The notes beneath the pieces were generated by a model, which saw only the letters and a program-made list of their open reading frames with translations, had not been told where the DNA came from and made no database searches. A program made the translations under genes and the position numbers. Below are positions 34,721 to 46,719 of a DNA stretch of 64,000 bases, one piece after another. Source of the DNA: Channallabes apus (lineage: Eukaryota > Chordata > Actinopteri > Siluriformes > Clariidae); NCBI GenBank assembly GCA_030522415.1, contig CM060109.1:24217301-24281300 (forward strand), read 5' to 3'. How positions within the stretch are numbered: the first letter of the stretch is position 1; each line of letters opens with the position of its first letter.

Positions 34721-37532
34721 GAGACTACTGGCAGCTGTAGTACACCAACATCTGTTTGTATAAACAAAAAAAAGTTGCTTTTACTGTTATTCAGTTCTGT
34801 GAATAATTGGTTCAAAGTCTCTCAAGTTTTTATTTGCTTATTATGACTACAGCTTGCTCATCGTACACTTGCTGAACACACTGCTAAATCCATGCTACTG
34901 TATGACCATGACTAGGTTACTCTATAGTAATTAGATCAGATAGGGAATGCTACTGTTTTGTCATTTCTGGTACCAAATTATTGGCCCGTAGTCAGAATCG
35001 GCTAGTTTTCAGCCTGGTTGCCCATGGCCGGTGATCGGCCCATAAGGCACTGATAAAATTGATTCTGTGTCAGTATGCATGTCTGTGTCGTGCAACAGAA
35101 ATTCATTTGCTCTATCATATGGAGTTTGTTTCCTGTTCTAACTATCTACAGTATAGCCAGAAGGAATATACAGTAGAATCTCCAAAATGTCTCTGTTAAT
35201 GTTCCAGCTGAAGTCCCACTCATGCAAATTCTTTCTATTTCACTCCTGCTTTAAATGTACTGTTTCACTTTCTGAAACTATGAATGCAAAAGAGCTACTG
35301 TCTCTCCCCACCCGTTTCTTGAAGTTCACTTTTCTAGCCAAACATTTCTAGATAAAAATAAAAATAAAGGTGGGAGATTTTTCTACTTTTCCCCCTACTT
35401 TTCTTCTATTTTTCTTTCTCTAGGTAAAAGGTTAAAGCTAAAAATAAGCTGATCAGCTTTAACGTAATCAGTGATATTAATATTTCAGATTGAAGGCCAC
35501 GTCGTGTCTGACTGTCGTTCTGTACAGCAGAATTCTCTGTCTAACTTATTAATACAAAGAAATAAAATTTTCTAAGGTTGAGTATTACTTGTTTAGAGTA
35601 TGCCATGTTCACGCTAAGTTGTACTTCTGCCATGGACAGATTATTAGATATGTCACATAACTGTTCATAACATTACTTTTATTAACATTTAGATTTTTTA
35701 CATGCCCTCACCTCGGACTGCTGCGGGTATGTTTGCTCTGACAACCTGTGTTTTATTTCATAGTGGCGTTCCATGTGCCTGCTTTTTATTAGCGCTACGG
35801 TTTCAGGACTCTCCACAGGAAGAATAAACATACATTGATCTGTCCAGTCATCTTTGAAGGTTCAGTTTTCCTAGTGTACTTGCTTTTTTTTTAAAGTAAT
35901 CGATGCTGTGTCGCGCGTTTGTTTGTGATTTATGAGAAATTGGGGCTTTGTTGACGCATTAGGATCGTTTCTGTGTCTTCCACATATGTGTGTTTATGGT
36001 AAACTATTGTATTGATTGGCTTTGTTCTGTTACGCATATAGCCACGCCCACCTCACGGGAAAAAGCAATATTCGCCCAAAAAAGTGCTGGATGGTGTGAC
36101 GTAATCGGGCACAAAACTTTTCTTTATTTCATTTAAGACAGAGATTTATGTAACTTCAGGCAAATACGGAACGACTGGCAAAGTTTCATTCAAATTTGTC
36201 CAGCCAGTTTTGCGTGATGCTGTGACAAATTCGGCTGGACAGACAGACAGACATACAGACAGATTTTTTTCTGAGACTGGTTTCTGGTTATCCTATGTAA
36301 GAAATGTAAAAAAAATATTAAAAGAGTGAATTCTGACCGATGTACAGACAAAACCTTATTCATGTACATGGACAGTTCCTCCATTATTGATTTAAATTGC
36401 TATGTGTACATAGTGGTCTAGAAACTAAACATTCTCCATATTTCTGTGGAATGAAATCACCTACTGTACATTGTGGATGTTAGCCATTCTATTTTAGCTT
36501 ATCGCAAACACGTTGATGTGATACCCGGGACAAGAGGTTTTGTAGGAACTCCCCTGTGCACTACCTAACCCTAACCCTAGATCGGACAACCCAAGCACAC
36601 TCTGTGTCCCAGATCATATTATTTACCAAATACAGTCATGGCCACTTTGGTGGGAAATCAGCAACTTTAAACAAATATGCAAGGTTTTGTTTTTTATTAA
36701 TCCGGTTGTCTGATTGGAAAAGTTGAACGTAAACTTACATAAATTATCAAATTGTTATAAAGTTACCCCAGAGCACCTGCTATGCTAGAAATCATGGCTA
36801 TATTTTAATTAAATAGGTTTTAACAGTCTCTTTTCTAGTGCTTCTTCTTTCTAATGTGGTGCTTATGTAGTCAAATGACTTTATATTTGATTTAGATTTT
36901 ATATTTAGATTAACATTTATTAGTGCATTTGGCAGAATGATTTATGACTGAGTCTGAATGACTGGCAGGACTCATACAAACTAGTACAAAGAGTACAAGA
37001 CTACCATAAAGATAAAACATTTTTACAGAGAGGATTAAGTGCAAAATTAGGTGCAGGTACAGTAGTACAGACATAGTGCACTTTCTTACTCCAAATTAGT
37101 TTTACTTTGTCAAGAACTGCTGATGAGGGTGCGAGTGGACATTGACATTTCAACTTACTGAATGAGTAGAGAACATGGCGTGTTACAGTCACTGGTACAG
37201 AAACACAAAGTGTATACAGTACAGTACTTCACACGGAGGTGAAGAAACGCAAGGGCTTAGATACCAAATTGATCAAGGGGCAAGCAGAAAACAGGGGAAT
37301 GGAATGATGACATGATAGGGAGACAACCAGTGACAAGACATGGGAGGAGACAAGACGTGAGCAAAAACAAAGTGCACATGGCAACCTAAAGAAGCGGGAA
37401 GTGAGTACTGAATGAGAAGAAATACAATGAAATACAATTTGTCACCTATCGCTGACCAAAATGAAATATTATTGTAGTAAACAAAGACCAAAAAGGATAG
37501 CCAGTTTAAAAACATGTATTTAAATGTGTATA
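34721..37532. other. Non-coding sequence; possible repeat tail at 36120-36270
   Basis: Bases 36170-36270 (GTTTCATTCAAATTTGTCCA then ACAGACAGACAGAC) resemble the 3' end of a dispersed element, but I could not assign it. The rest is unremarkable AT-rich DNA. Confidence 0.35.
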
Positions 37533-37885
37533 ATAGGTGTTCAAGTCAAACAGGGAATTTTAATTGTGAAGAATAACAGAATGCAGTTATGAGAGGAAAA
37601 ATATGTTTGTTTCTCTATAATCTGCTGCTACACTAATGCACTTAGTATCCCAGAGTTTCACTAGTGCTTAGATACCATCAAGGTATCAAACTACCTGCTT
37701 AACAGCTGAAAAGCTGGCCTCCGAAGAACTCCTTTAATGGCCCAAACATGTGGAAATGGCTTGAAGCGTGGTCAGGACCGCACAGGGATGTGGCAATAAC
37801 TCTAAGTTCCGATAATGTACAAGTGGTGTTTGTGAATGATTGTATACTGTATAGAGTTTCCACAGACAGATCCGTCTCTTCCACA
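37533..37885 (-). mobile_element. Mariner-type transposon relic, 3' part
   Basis: On the minus strand, 37840-37690 reads SSHFHMFGPLKEFFGGQLFS, resembling the segment around the third catalytic Asp of mariner transposases (family pattern SPDLAP-DFHLF-PLK). The stretch TTTCACTAGTGCTTAGATAC and the 37800-37840 block match the relic at 4547-5070. TTCAAGTCAAACAGG near 37540 may be the terminal repeat. The N-terminal half is missing and the catalytic Asp context is damaged. Confidence 0.65.
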
Positions 37886-38477
37886 ATTTATCCATATATT
37901 TTTAAGGGTCATGTGCTGCACTCACCGAAAGTTCACAGAAATGACTGCATTGGGCCTAACCCTGGGCTTCCCATTCTGTATATAAAAGGATTTTAGTACT
38001 TTGCTAGTTCATTGATGTATGAGTAATTCATAAAGTTGGACTTTGGCTTTCAGGCTGAAATAACATCAGTGAAGCATTGAGACTTGATCATCATCAACCA
38101 GTAGGCATGTGATTTAGGCAGATGAGAAAAAGCTGCTTTTTTGCAATGATTGCTTAAGCTGAAGGTTTCACTTACTGTACAACCCATAAAGATAAACAGA
38201 TAAGTCTCGTCACTAAAAACGGCAGGTTTACTTTATATTGAATTCATTAAATAAAATACATACATTTGCAAACTTTATTTATTGTAGTAATGTGGAGATG
38301 CATAAGGCCACAAACATGGTTTGGAGTTTATTCTGCTTCTATAATTTTCTGCTGCTTTAATTGTACCTCAGGTGTCATTTGTATGATATTGTCCTTGACA
38401 AACACCCTAGCTTTGCTATAAGTGCTGCTTTCTATTTTGGTTGATCAAATGGTTTTTAGTGGGATTTGTATTGTAGT
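37886..38477. other. Non-coding sequence, no feature recognised
   Basis: No repeat or gene supported. Confidence 0.4.
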
Positions 38478-38615
38478 ACTGTAAAATTACTCATCTTCTA
38501 TACCGCTTTATCCTGTATTCAGGGTCGCAAGGACCTGGAGCCTATCACAGGTTAGGGCATGAGGCGGGGTACACCCTGGACAGGATGCCAATCCATCGCA
38601 GGGCACGCACACATA

Positions 38616-40234
38616 CAGTGGTGTGAAAAACTATTTGCCCCCTTCCTGATTTCTTATCCTTTTGCATGTTTGTCACACTTAAATGTTTCTGCTCATCAAA
38701 AACCGTTAACTATTAGTCAAAGATAACATAATTGAACACAAAATGCAGTTTTTAAATGAAGGTTTACGTTATTAAGGGAGAAAAAAAACCTCCAAATCTA
38801 CATGGCCCTGTGTGAAAAAGTGATTGCCCCCCCTTGTTAAAAAATAACTTAACTGTGGTTTATCACACCTGAGTTCAATTTCTGTAGTCACCCCCAGGCC
38901 TGATTACTGCCACACCTGTTTCAATCAAGAAATCACTTAAATAGGAGCTACCTGACACAGAGAAGTAGACCAAAAGCACCTCAAAAGCTAGACATCATGC
39001 CAAGATCCAAAGAAATTCAGGAACAAATGAGAACAAAAGTAATTGAGATCTATCAGTCTGGTAAAGGTTATAAAGCCATTTCTAAAGCTTTAGGACTCCA
39101 GCGAACCACAGTGAGAGCCATTATCCACAAATGGCAAAAACATGGAACAGTGGTGAACCTTCCCAGGAGTGGCCGGCCGACCAAAATTACCCCAAGATCG
39201 CAGAGACGACTCATCCGAGAGGCCACAAAAGACCCCAGGACAACATCTAAAGAACTGCAGGCCTCACTTGCCTCAATTAAGGTCAGTGTTCACGACTCCA
39301 CCATAAGAAAGAGACTGGGCAAAAACGGCCTGCATGGCAGATTTCCAAGGCGCAAACCACTTTTAAGCAAAAAGAACATTAAGGCTCGTCTCAATTTTGC
39401 TAAAAAAAACATCTCAATGATTGCCAAGACTTTTGGGAAAATACCTTGTGGACCGACGAGACAAAAGTTGAACTTTTTGGAAGGTGCGTGTCCCGTTACA
39501 TCTGGCGTAAAAGTAACACAGCATTTCAGAAAAAGAACATCATACCAACAGTAAAATATGGTGGTGGTAGTGTGATGGTCTGGGGTTGTTTTGCTGCTTC
39601 AGGACCTGGAAGGCTTGCTGTGATAGATGGAACCATGAATTCTACTGTCTACCAAAAAATCCTGAAGGAGAATGTCCGGCCATCTGTTCGTCAACTCAAG
39701 CTGAAGCGATCTTGGGTGCTGCAGCAGGACAATGACCCAAAACACACCAGCAAATCCACCTCTGAATGGCTGAAGAAAAACAAAATGAAGACTTTGGAGT
39801 GGCCTAGTCCTGACCTGAATCCTATTGAGATGTTGTGGCATGACCTTAAAAAGGCGGTTCATGCTAGAAAACCCTCAAATAAAGCTGAATTACAACAATT
39901 CTGCAAAGATGAGTGGGCCAAAATTCCTCCAGAGCGCTGTAAAAGACTCGTTGCAAGTTATCGCAAACGCTTGATTGCAGTTATTGCTGCTAAGGGTGGC
40001 CCAACCAGTTATTAGGTTCAGGGGGCAATTACTTTTTCACACAGGGCAAATGTAGGTTTGGATTTTTTTTTTGCTTAAATAATAAAACCCCTCATTTAAA
40101 ACCTGCATTTTGTGTTTACTTGTGTTATCTTTGACTAATAGTTAAATGTATTTGATGATCAGAAACATTTTGTGTGACAAACATGCAAAAGAATAAGAAA
40201 TCAGGAGGGGGGCAAATAGTTTTTCACACCACTG
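38616..40234 (+). mobile_element. Nearly complete Tc1 transposon, copy 1 of a young family
   Basis: Starts CAGTGGTGTGAAAAACTATT, ends in the reverse complement (CACACCACTG), and is flanked by the TA target duplication (38614-38615 and 40235-40236). Each end has a second, inner repeat (GTGTGAAAAAGTGATTGCCC near 38811; reverse at 40021-40044), giving the IR/DR layout used by Sleeping Beauty-type fish elements. It differs from copies 2 (56335) and 3 (63159) at only scattered positions. Its transposase gene is broken, so it would need enzyme supplied from another copy. Confidence 0.96.
38997..40015 (+). pseudogene. Tc1 transposase, frameshifted
   Basis: The first frame (38997-39554) encodes the paired-type HTH half, beginning MPRSKEIQEQMRTKVIEIYQ and running through SGRPTKITPR. 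A run of eight A where the intact copy has six (near 39404-39411) shifts the frame, so this product ends in unrelated residues. The catalytic half is open in another frame (39446-40015) with WTDETKVELFG, QQDNDPKHT and NPIEMLW. A 6-bp deletion also removes two residues before the SPDLNPIE motif. It keeps GGGS in the glycine-rich box. Not functional as one protein. Confidence 0.95.
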
Positions 40235-40464
40235 TATACAGTACACACTCACACACTACGGGCAATTTGGGAACGCCAATTAGCCTAACCTGCATATCTT
40301 TGGACTGTGGGAGGAAACAGGAGTACCCGGAGGAAACCCACCAACATACAAACTCCATGCACACAGAGACGGGAATCGAGCATTGCTGGGAATCGAACCC
40401 GGACCCTGGAGGTGCAAGGCCACAGTGCTAACCACTACACTACTGTGCCGCCACTGTACAATTA

Positions 40465-43400
40465 ATTACATAAACATTTTATTGCAATATGGACCTGTGC
40501 ACTTACTGTATTTAAGCATATATGCATCAAAATAATTGCAATGTCATTTTTTTCCTTATCAAATCGTTAAACCCTAATGTATATCCTATTAAAGATCAGC
40601 AGACTGATTGCTCGTTTGAATCCGTGTTATTGCAGACTCTCTCCAGTGTTCTGTAGGTCTTTAAAACTCCAGACTCTTTAAAATATTTTTAGGTCTTCCT
40701 TAAAATAAAAATAATTACTGACTGCATGAAGACCCCTTGAAGACAACTTCAGTATTAAGACTTTCGTAAATAAATCATGAAGATGTCCTGAAGAGTGTTA
40801 ACATTTTTAGAGTTTCTGATTTGTCTATTCCTGAAGACATCCCACAGTCTTATATCTACCCACTGGGGGAACTAAAGTCCCTCATTTGTCCTAAGAATGC
40901 AGTGAAATGTAATAAATAGGTACACTCCTGAAAATACACTTGCTGTGGGAGACTCGAGAGACGGAACTCGTGAATCGAGTATATGCTTTCTTTTTTTAAA
41001 AGTCATTTATTTCAGTTTTGGCTTTGCATATTTGCCGAAGAACTAAATCAAGTTTGTATGCATAACGATGCTCATATAATGCCTTTGGGTGGATGATATG
41101 AAATTATAGACCACCTGCTGCTCCAGTCATAATATGCTCTCTGTCATATTGTGTACACTGATGCCATGAAAAGCTCTGGAATCAGCTTCTTTTTTTTTTT
41201 TTTTTAAATCACTATTTTAAGAAAGCCATAACGAAGAAAAGCTCAGAGTCGCTCTGAAATATGGTCTTGCACAGCACACGGTTCAGTCACTATATTCTTA
41301 GTGACAATGACTAAGCACAACACTGGATCACTTTATTTTGTTACCTGGTAAACAGTAAGGAGCATTTAAGGACACATGGTGCTACTAAAGAAATTGGCTA
41401 AATCTGTTAAGCAAGATATATACAGTAAGAAATGTTCAGTTTTCTATTTGTTTTTATAACAGATCTTGATTTGCTGGAAAGGTAGCACATAAAATAGACG
41501 AATACGCCAGTATGTATCATAGCTCCTTCACTTGTGCCGTGGGGCTTTAACAAAATTACATCTAAATGCATCTTGCACTCCTGCTTATATACTTCCGGCT
41601 TTAGACTCTGTGTATTCCTCAGTGTTTAGAACAGAATAGTTAAACTGTCTATATACAGTATGAACCCTGTGTTTGTTAGCTGTAGCGTACTGTAGTGCTA
41701 GTTGACTAGGATGACTCCTTCATTTGACACTAGGTGTTCATGAAGCCTCTCTGTTTTTCCTGTTCATCTGTTTTTCGGAAACCCAACTCTTATACACATG
41801 CTTAAAAAAAGTATTTATTTTTAATTTTTATTTATTTATTTATTTTTTACTTTTTTTTTTAAATATAGAAGATTTTTCTAAACACAAAGACATAGCTCTA
41901 CCTGAAGGGCTAAAATGCTGGAAGGATGTTTATGCGTGTAAGGCTTGCTAAAGGTCTTTGGCTGGCTAATGTTACATGAGAAACTGACCTTTGGTTCATA
42001 GTAAGAAGGAAAACGTGTACACACCTCCCACATATTTTTGCTTTATTTTTTGTGGTTTTAAGTCTGGTTAACATTGAAAAAGTTAAGTTTTTTACCATTT
42101 CCTGCAAGCAAGGTTCATTGTTTGCCGGTGTTATGCTCTAAAATGCCCCTCTGCCACGGATTGCCCCCCCCTACATGATCTCTTTCAAATAATATATTGC
42201 AACATAAATTCATAGGTTTATGGTTTACAAATTACAAATTACACCAAACGAATTTGATTATAAAATAAGCAATGTAGAAAAAAAAACATGTTGTATAGGG
42301 GAAAAAATATATAAATTATTTGTAAATTATATATTTTTTCATATACATGTATATTTTATATTGCTTGTTTTATAATAAAAATCATTTCGTGTAATTTTTC
42401 ATCGTAAACAATATTTATTTAGTGTAATTTGGGATAAATAAAAGTTTTAGTTTTGTATTACATGACAAACCCCTGCAAAATAATGTGAATTAAAATAAAC
42501 ATATGAGAATTTGTATTAATCGTCTCGAAAATAGGCAATGCAGCAGGTAAGATTCACATCCTGTTTAGGATAAGGACATTTAATACTCCTTTTACAGACT
42601 GCATTTTGTGAGCTAAATGATTTATTTGCTGTGCTTAAAGCTCTTCCCACATCAATAATTCGGCATTTAAAAAAGAGTAGCGGTAATGAAAAGAGATCTG
42701 GAGCTGTTAGTCCGATAGCTATAAGGTATAAGCATTTCCTTGTTGGTCACTTGAGGATTACACGTCTGTTTTAAGGGCAAATAAGGAGCTCTCTGCCAGT
42801 TCTGGGATTTAAACTGACAACTTGCACAGATCCATAAGATGGAAAGATTAGTTAAAACAAAGAAATGAAATACTAGTAGCTATTTTGGAAAACACTGTGC
42901 CGTTTCCAGCACTGAATATTCCCACTTGCTTCTATCCTATGGAAAGTCCATCTGAGGCATTAGCACTAATAGCACTATCATCTTACATGCACACATAAGG
43001 GAATATTATTTTCCCTGTGGTGCAATTCAACCAATTCCTCCGTTTACTGTTCTCTCCTGTAGTCAGTGGATAACATCCAGTGCAAGCTGTGTGGAATTGT
43101 GCGTGTGGCCACGGCGGAAATGCTGACTTGTGGCGATTATCTGTCTATGATAGATGGCTGTGTGCGTGGGGCATGATCTCTTCTCTGTGAGAAGGATTCC
43201 CAGACTCCTCAGAGAAGTGCTCCTTCCATGCCTCCCTGGCGAGGTTTGTCATGTGTTCCCAGCTGCACGCTCCTTACTCTCTTGCACGATGCTAATTGGC
43301 TCTGTAATTGTGTTCCACCTTGCGTGCAAGTCCAGGCTTGTCAGATTGGCCTTGGAAAAACAGCTGAATTTAAGTTTATTTAAAACCATCAAAGTGGCAA

Positions 43401-44209
43401 GAAATCCAGATTTCTTGAAGCGAAAAAGTGAGAATTGTTACTCTGAAAGTGCAAAGAGTTCATTTTGGGCTTTAGATGCTGAAGCTACAGGAGCAATTGA
43501 TGGGAAAATTACCTTATGATGAGTAAAGAATGAATAGTTGCTGAATAGTTCTTCCTTCCATTAGTTGAAACTGTCATGTCACATCAGTAATGGTAATCAG
43601 CGGGAGATCAGGACTGGGGAAAGATAGTTATGAGATGTTGATAACTAGTTAATTCCACCTGAGTCTGATCATCTTTCTATTGTTGATTAGTGTTTCGGGA
43701 ATGCCTGTCAGTCTAAACACTGAAGGGAGCACTAGAACTAGAAGACGCTGTGCATTAACTTGTTAAAAGATCAAGATGAATGCAAGTTAGGGTGGGGAAG
43801 ACATACTGTAGAGTGTGCGTATATAATCATAGAGTTTTACCTTTAGTGTTCTTTGTCTAAGACATTATTTTTGGCCTCCTTCCAAGCTAAGTCATCATAT
43901 TTTTTGTTAGTCTTTTGGTATCCTTGTAATCACCTTCCATTGACACAATTATTAATATAGCAAATTAATAATATGCATACATCTGTACTGAAATCTAACT
44001 CTTAACCTTAATCTCAATAGCTTTTTAAAATAATTTTTTCAATACAAGTTGCATTTTTCACCATGTAGGACAAAACTGTAGTAGTCTTTGAGACTTACCT
44101 ACTGTACAGTATTATTATCCAGCTGCCTTTCTACCATGCTGGCCAAATATACCATGCTGACCATCCAAATAAACTTTTCTACTCCTGTAAAGATGACTGA
44201 ATCTTCATT
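40465..44209. other. Non-coding sequence; 43060-43520 complex and possibly constrained
   Basis: T-runs occur near 41190 and 41850, and a CT/AT-rich stretch around 42290-42480. Bases 43060-43520 are non-repetitive and less AT-rich; a 121-codon open frame there (43154-43519) has no recognisable domain. Confidence 0.35.
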
Positions 44210-44375
44210 GGTGTCACAGTGGTTATAGAGGTTAGCACTGTGCCCTCGTATCACCAGGATTGAGGGTTTGTGCCCTGCCTTACAGTAGGTCTGTGTACTG
44301 GACTTACCGTCCTAGTGTCCCGGGCCCTGGGTACCCTGTACTGTCCATGATTATAGGGAATGAGTGAGAGAGTAA
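44210..44375 (+). mobile_element. Decayed SINE
   Basis: Head-like TGGTTATAGAGGTTAGCACT with a degraded box B (GATTGAGGGTTTGTGCC), then GTCTGTGTACTGGACTTACC and the tail-like CTGGGTACCCTGTACTGTCC. Similar in order to SINE-A, but short. Confidence 0.55.
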
Positions 44376-45587
44376 AAGAGTATATAGATTTATGACAGCA
44401 GTATCGCTCACCACACATATACTGTAATAGCGATTTATGAACTCCTCCAATGCTTCAATCTCCCAGCAAATTAGCACCCGTTGCGAGAATGGGTCTACTT
44501 ACAGTAGTAAAGCATGATGGGACCTGTGTTTATGAAAAAATAAACCTACTGTAACTTGCATGGAAGTGCGGTAAAATTGTGTATTCGAAAGATTCCGGAT
44601 CCGCAGTCACCTCAATATCATTCATACACATGCATACAAAGCCCACGGTTTAGTTCACTGTTGATAGATTAACACCGAGGCTCTGTCTGATCACTCTGAG
44701 CTGAACCGCAGACCCTGCAGTCCTGATAGATTCACTACTTCATTACTGTACTCACTGAGGCCTGCATTTTCAGACGTGTGCCTCTTTTGTAGCACAGCAT
44801 AGAGTGCAGCAGTAGATAGACTGTTTCATTCTCATATATTCTCTATATTTGACTGGTTTTCTTACCAGCACACAATTCTATTGTATCTCCAACACAATAA
44901 CTATTTTATGATTAATGTGACTTTGCATTTTCTCCCGCAAACTTTTCAATTACAGATATCAGTATTTCCTCATGCAGCAGTTCATTCACTGCTTCTGATG
45001 ACCTTCTGTAAATGTTTTTTTTTGTGCCTTGTTTTCTGTAAAGCTTTGTCCTTTGTTGTCTTAGAGAAAGCAATAAAGTTGCATAGTGCTGGTGGAGCAG
45101 CTACAGAAAGGTATTGCTGTTTCAGGGAAAATGTTTATGAGCTTACTGTGAACGTGCGGTCCGTGACTGTGTGGATTATGCATTTGCACGCGAGCATGAT
45201 TGTGTTATTAATGATGCTTGTATTTGATAAATACGGGGGGTAGATATTTGTTCATATGCCATATTTAACGTGTTTTAACAAGGACAGGGCTTTGAACTTT
45301 GCAGTGTGATAATAACTGTGTCCAAAAAAAATTATTATAAAAAGATTAAACTAGGATTTATTTATTTATTAATTTAATTTATTTAATTGTATAAATATGA
45401 AATTTATTTCCACACTTGAATGTGCATTTAATTTTATCTATTACTTTGGTGTTTTTTCAAATAGTAGTGTTTGGAAACAATTTCTTTATCTTTTAAACAC
45501 TAGCTTATGTTGATACAGCGTGAACACAGAATTAATATATTAAGGCCACAACTCGTGTTTTTTTTTTTAGATTTGTTGGTTGCTATG
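44376..45587. other. Non-coding sequence, no feature recognised
   Basis: A 120-codon open frame at 44881-45243 is hydrophobic but lacks any motif I know. I leave it unassigned. Confidence 0.35.
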
Positions 45588-45591
45588 AAGT

Positions 45592-46294
45592 TGTAACGCT
45601 TGGATTTATTAAACCGCTTGGTTACAAAAAAACGGATTCGGGAATCTAAACAGGGGCTCGAATACAACACTTCCGGTATTGCGCAACCGCAGCTGGACAA
45701 AACACGACGCGACACAAAACAATTATAATAAATTAAACCAAGTGTATTATACAAGACAGACAGATAAATAAACAAACACGGTGCACCACAAACCAATATA
45801 TACAAATATAATACAAATATAACGAGTGAGTGTGTGATGTATGCGGGTGTGTGAGTGAGTGTATGATAGTCCAGAGTCTGAAAAAACGGCAATTGGGGTG
45901 AAATGGTGAGTTGGAGAGATGGGTCAATCTCACCAGATAAAGATGGTAGGTCTGGGAGATCGACAAACGGAATGAGCTGGGTACTGAATGAAATTAACAA
46001 AAGGTAATCCACAAACAGGCTCTCAGCTTCAAAAAACATGCAGCGCGCTGTCTTCATCTCTCCGTAACGGCTTCCTTGCCGGTTCCGGCTTTATGCCGGA
46101 TCACGTGACCCACGTCACTTCCGGGTTCCCTTGCGACGCGATCGCGCATGCGCGGGAACTTGCCCGGTGACCAAACCACTGTCAATGGGGAAACAGAAAC
46201 CGCTAGGGCACGCCTTCGGCCACAGGTGAGCAGCATTAGCTCCAAGGCCATTTTCCTGCGTATGAAAACGCCCCTTTTGTGTGGCTGTGCTACA
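45592..46294 (-). repeat. 3' LTR of the Gypsy element
   Basis: 703 bp. The CpG-rich part at 46060-46160 carries CACGTG, CACGTCAC, CTTCCGG and the palindrome CGCGCATGCGCG (46143-46154), a match to the NRF1 core GCGCATGCGC. A minus-strand open frame from ATG at 46057 runs through most of the LTR to about 45500; it has no recognised domain. Confidence 0.93.
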
Positions 46295-46719
46295 TAGACC
46301 CCCCCCCAAGCCTCCGGCGTCTGAGGAGAACGTCCGCACAAGCACTTTAAATTCGCCACATGATACCGATCGGTTTTTTGTGGGTATCCCCAAGACATTG
46401 TGTATTTATTCGGTCCTCTTTGTACTTCTGCTGGACCCTCCCACTGGGGCGCTCGCCTTGCAGAATATCTTTTTGTTGTGGAGGAGGGAGGTCGAGTTTT
46501 GACCCAAACCAGTTCTCCCGGTTCGAAGTGCGCTGCTTCCCCCCGGGTATTGTGACATCTGGCTTGTCTGGATCTGCGATGTTCTGCTCTTAGTTGGCCC
46601 TCCTCCATGATAGGTCTTTGTCGGGGTGATGATGTAGGTCCTGTCTTGTGTCGGTGGCACATGCTGCAAGCTCTGGTATAACGCCAGACGTCTTTCCGCA
46701 CCGTCGGCCACCACGCCAC
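46054..46719 (-). pseudogene. Integrase remnant of the Gypsy element
   Basis: This frame begins in the zinc-binding N-terminal region of the integrase ([27 protein letters not shown] gives the two Cys). It then jumps, without the DDE catalytic core, to a C-terminal region with [13 protein letters not shown], a W-GPAEV motif and [11 protein letters not shown], typical of fish Gypsy integrase ends. It is one frame away from the upstream gag-integrase open frame, which carries the partner His region (YYHDNPLGG). With the core deleted no integrase activity is possible. The frame runs on into the LTR. Confidence 0.85.
46295..46320 (-). promoter_or_regulatory. Polypurine tract of the LTR element
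   Basis: On the minus strand the sequence just before the 3' LTR reads GGAGGCTTGGGGGGGGGTC, a purine-rich run in the place where plus-strand DNA priming occurs in LTR retroelements. Confidence 0.75.

Larger units (their letters stand above)
38490..40452 (-). mobile_element. SINE-A copy split by a Tc1 transposon
   Basis: The tail half is at 38490-38615 and the head half at 40235-40452, ending in GTGCCGCC. Joining the two flanks across the Tc1 restores a normal SINE-A order. Near-identical flanking repeats ACTGTAAAATTA (38478-38489) and ACTGTACAATTA (40453-40464) are the SINE target duplication, so the SINE was there before the Tc1. Confidence 0.9.

Noticed and set aside
34556..34846. 96-codon frame with Thr-His/Thr-Arg repeats
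   Set aside because: It is the translation of a CA/CG microsatellite.
36568..36580. CCTAACCCTAACCCTA telomere-like repeat
   Set aside because: Only about two and a half units; too short to be an interstitial telomeric tract and easily due to chance.
43154..43519. 121-codon frame as a possible host exon
   Set aside because: No domain recognised and no convincing splice sites; kept only as a candidate conserved block.
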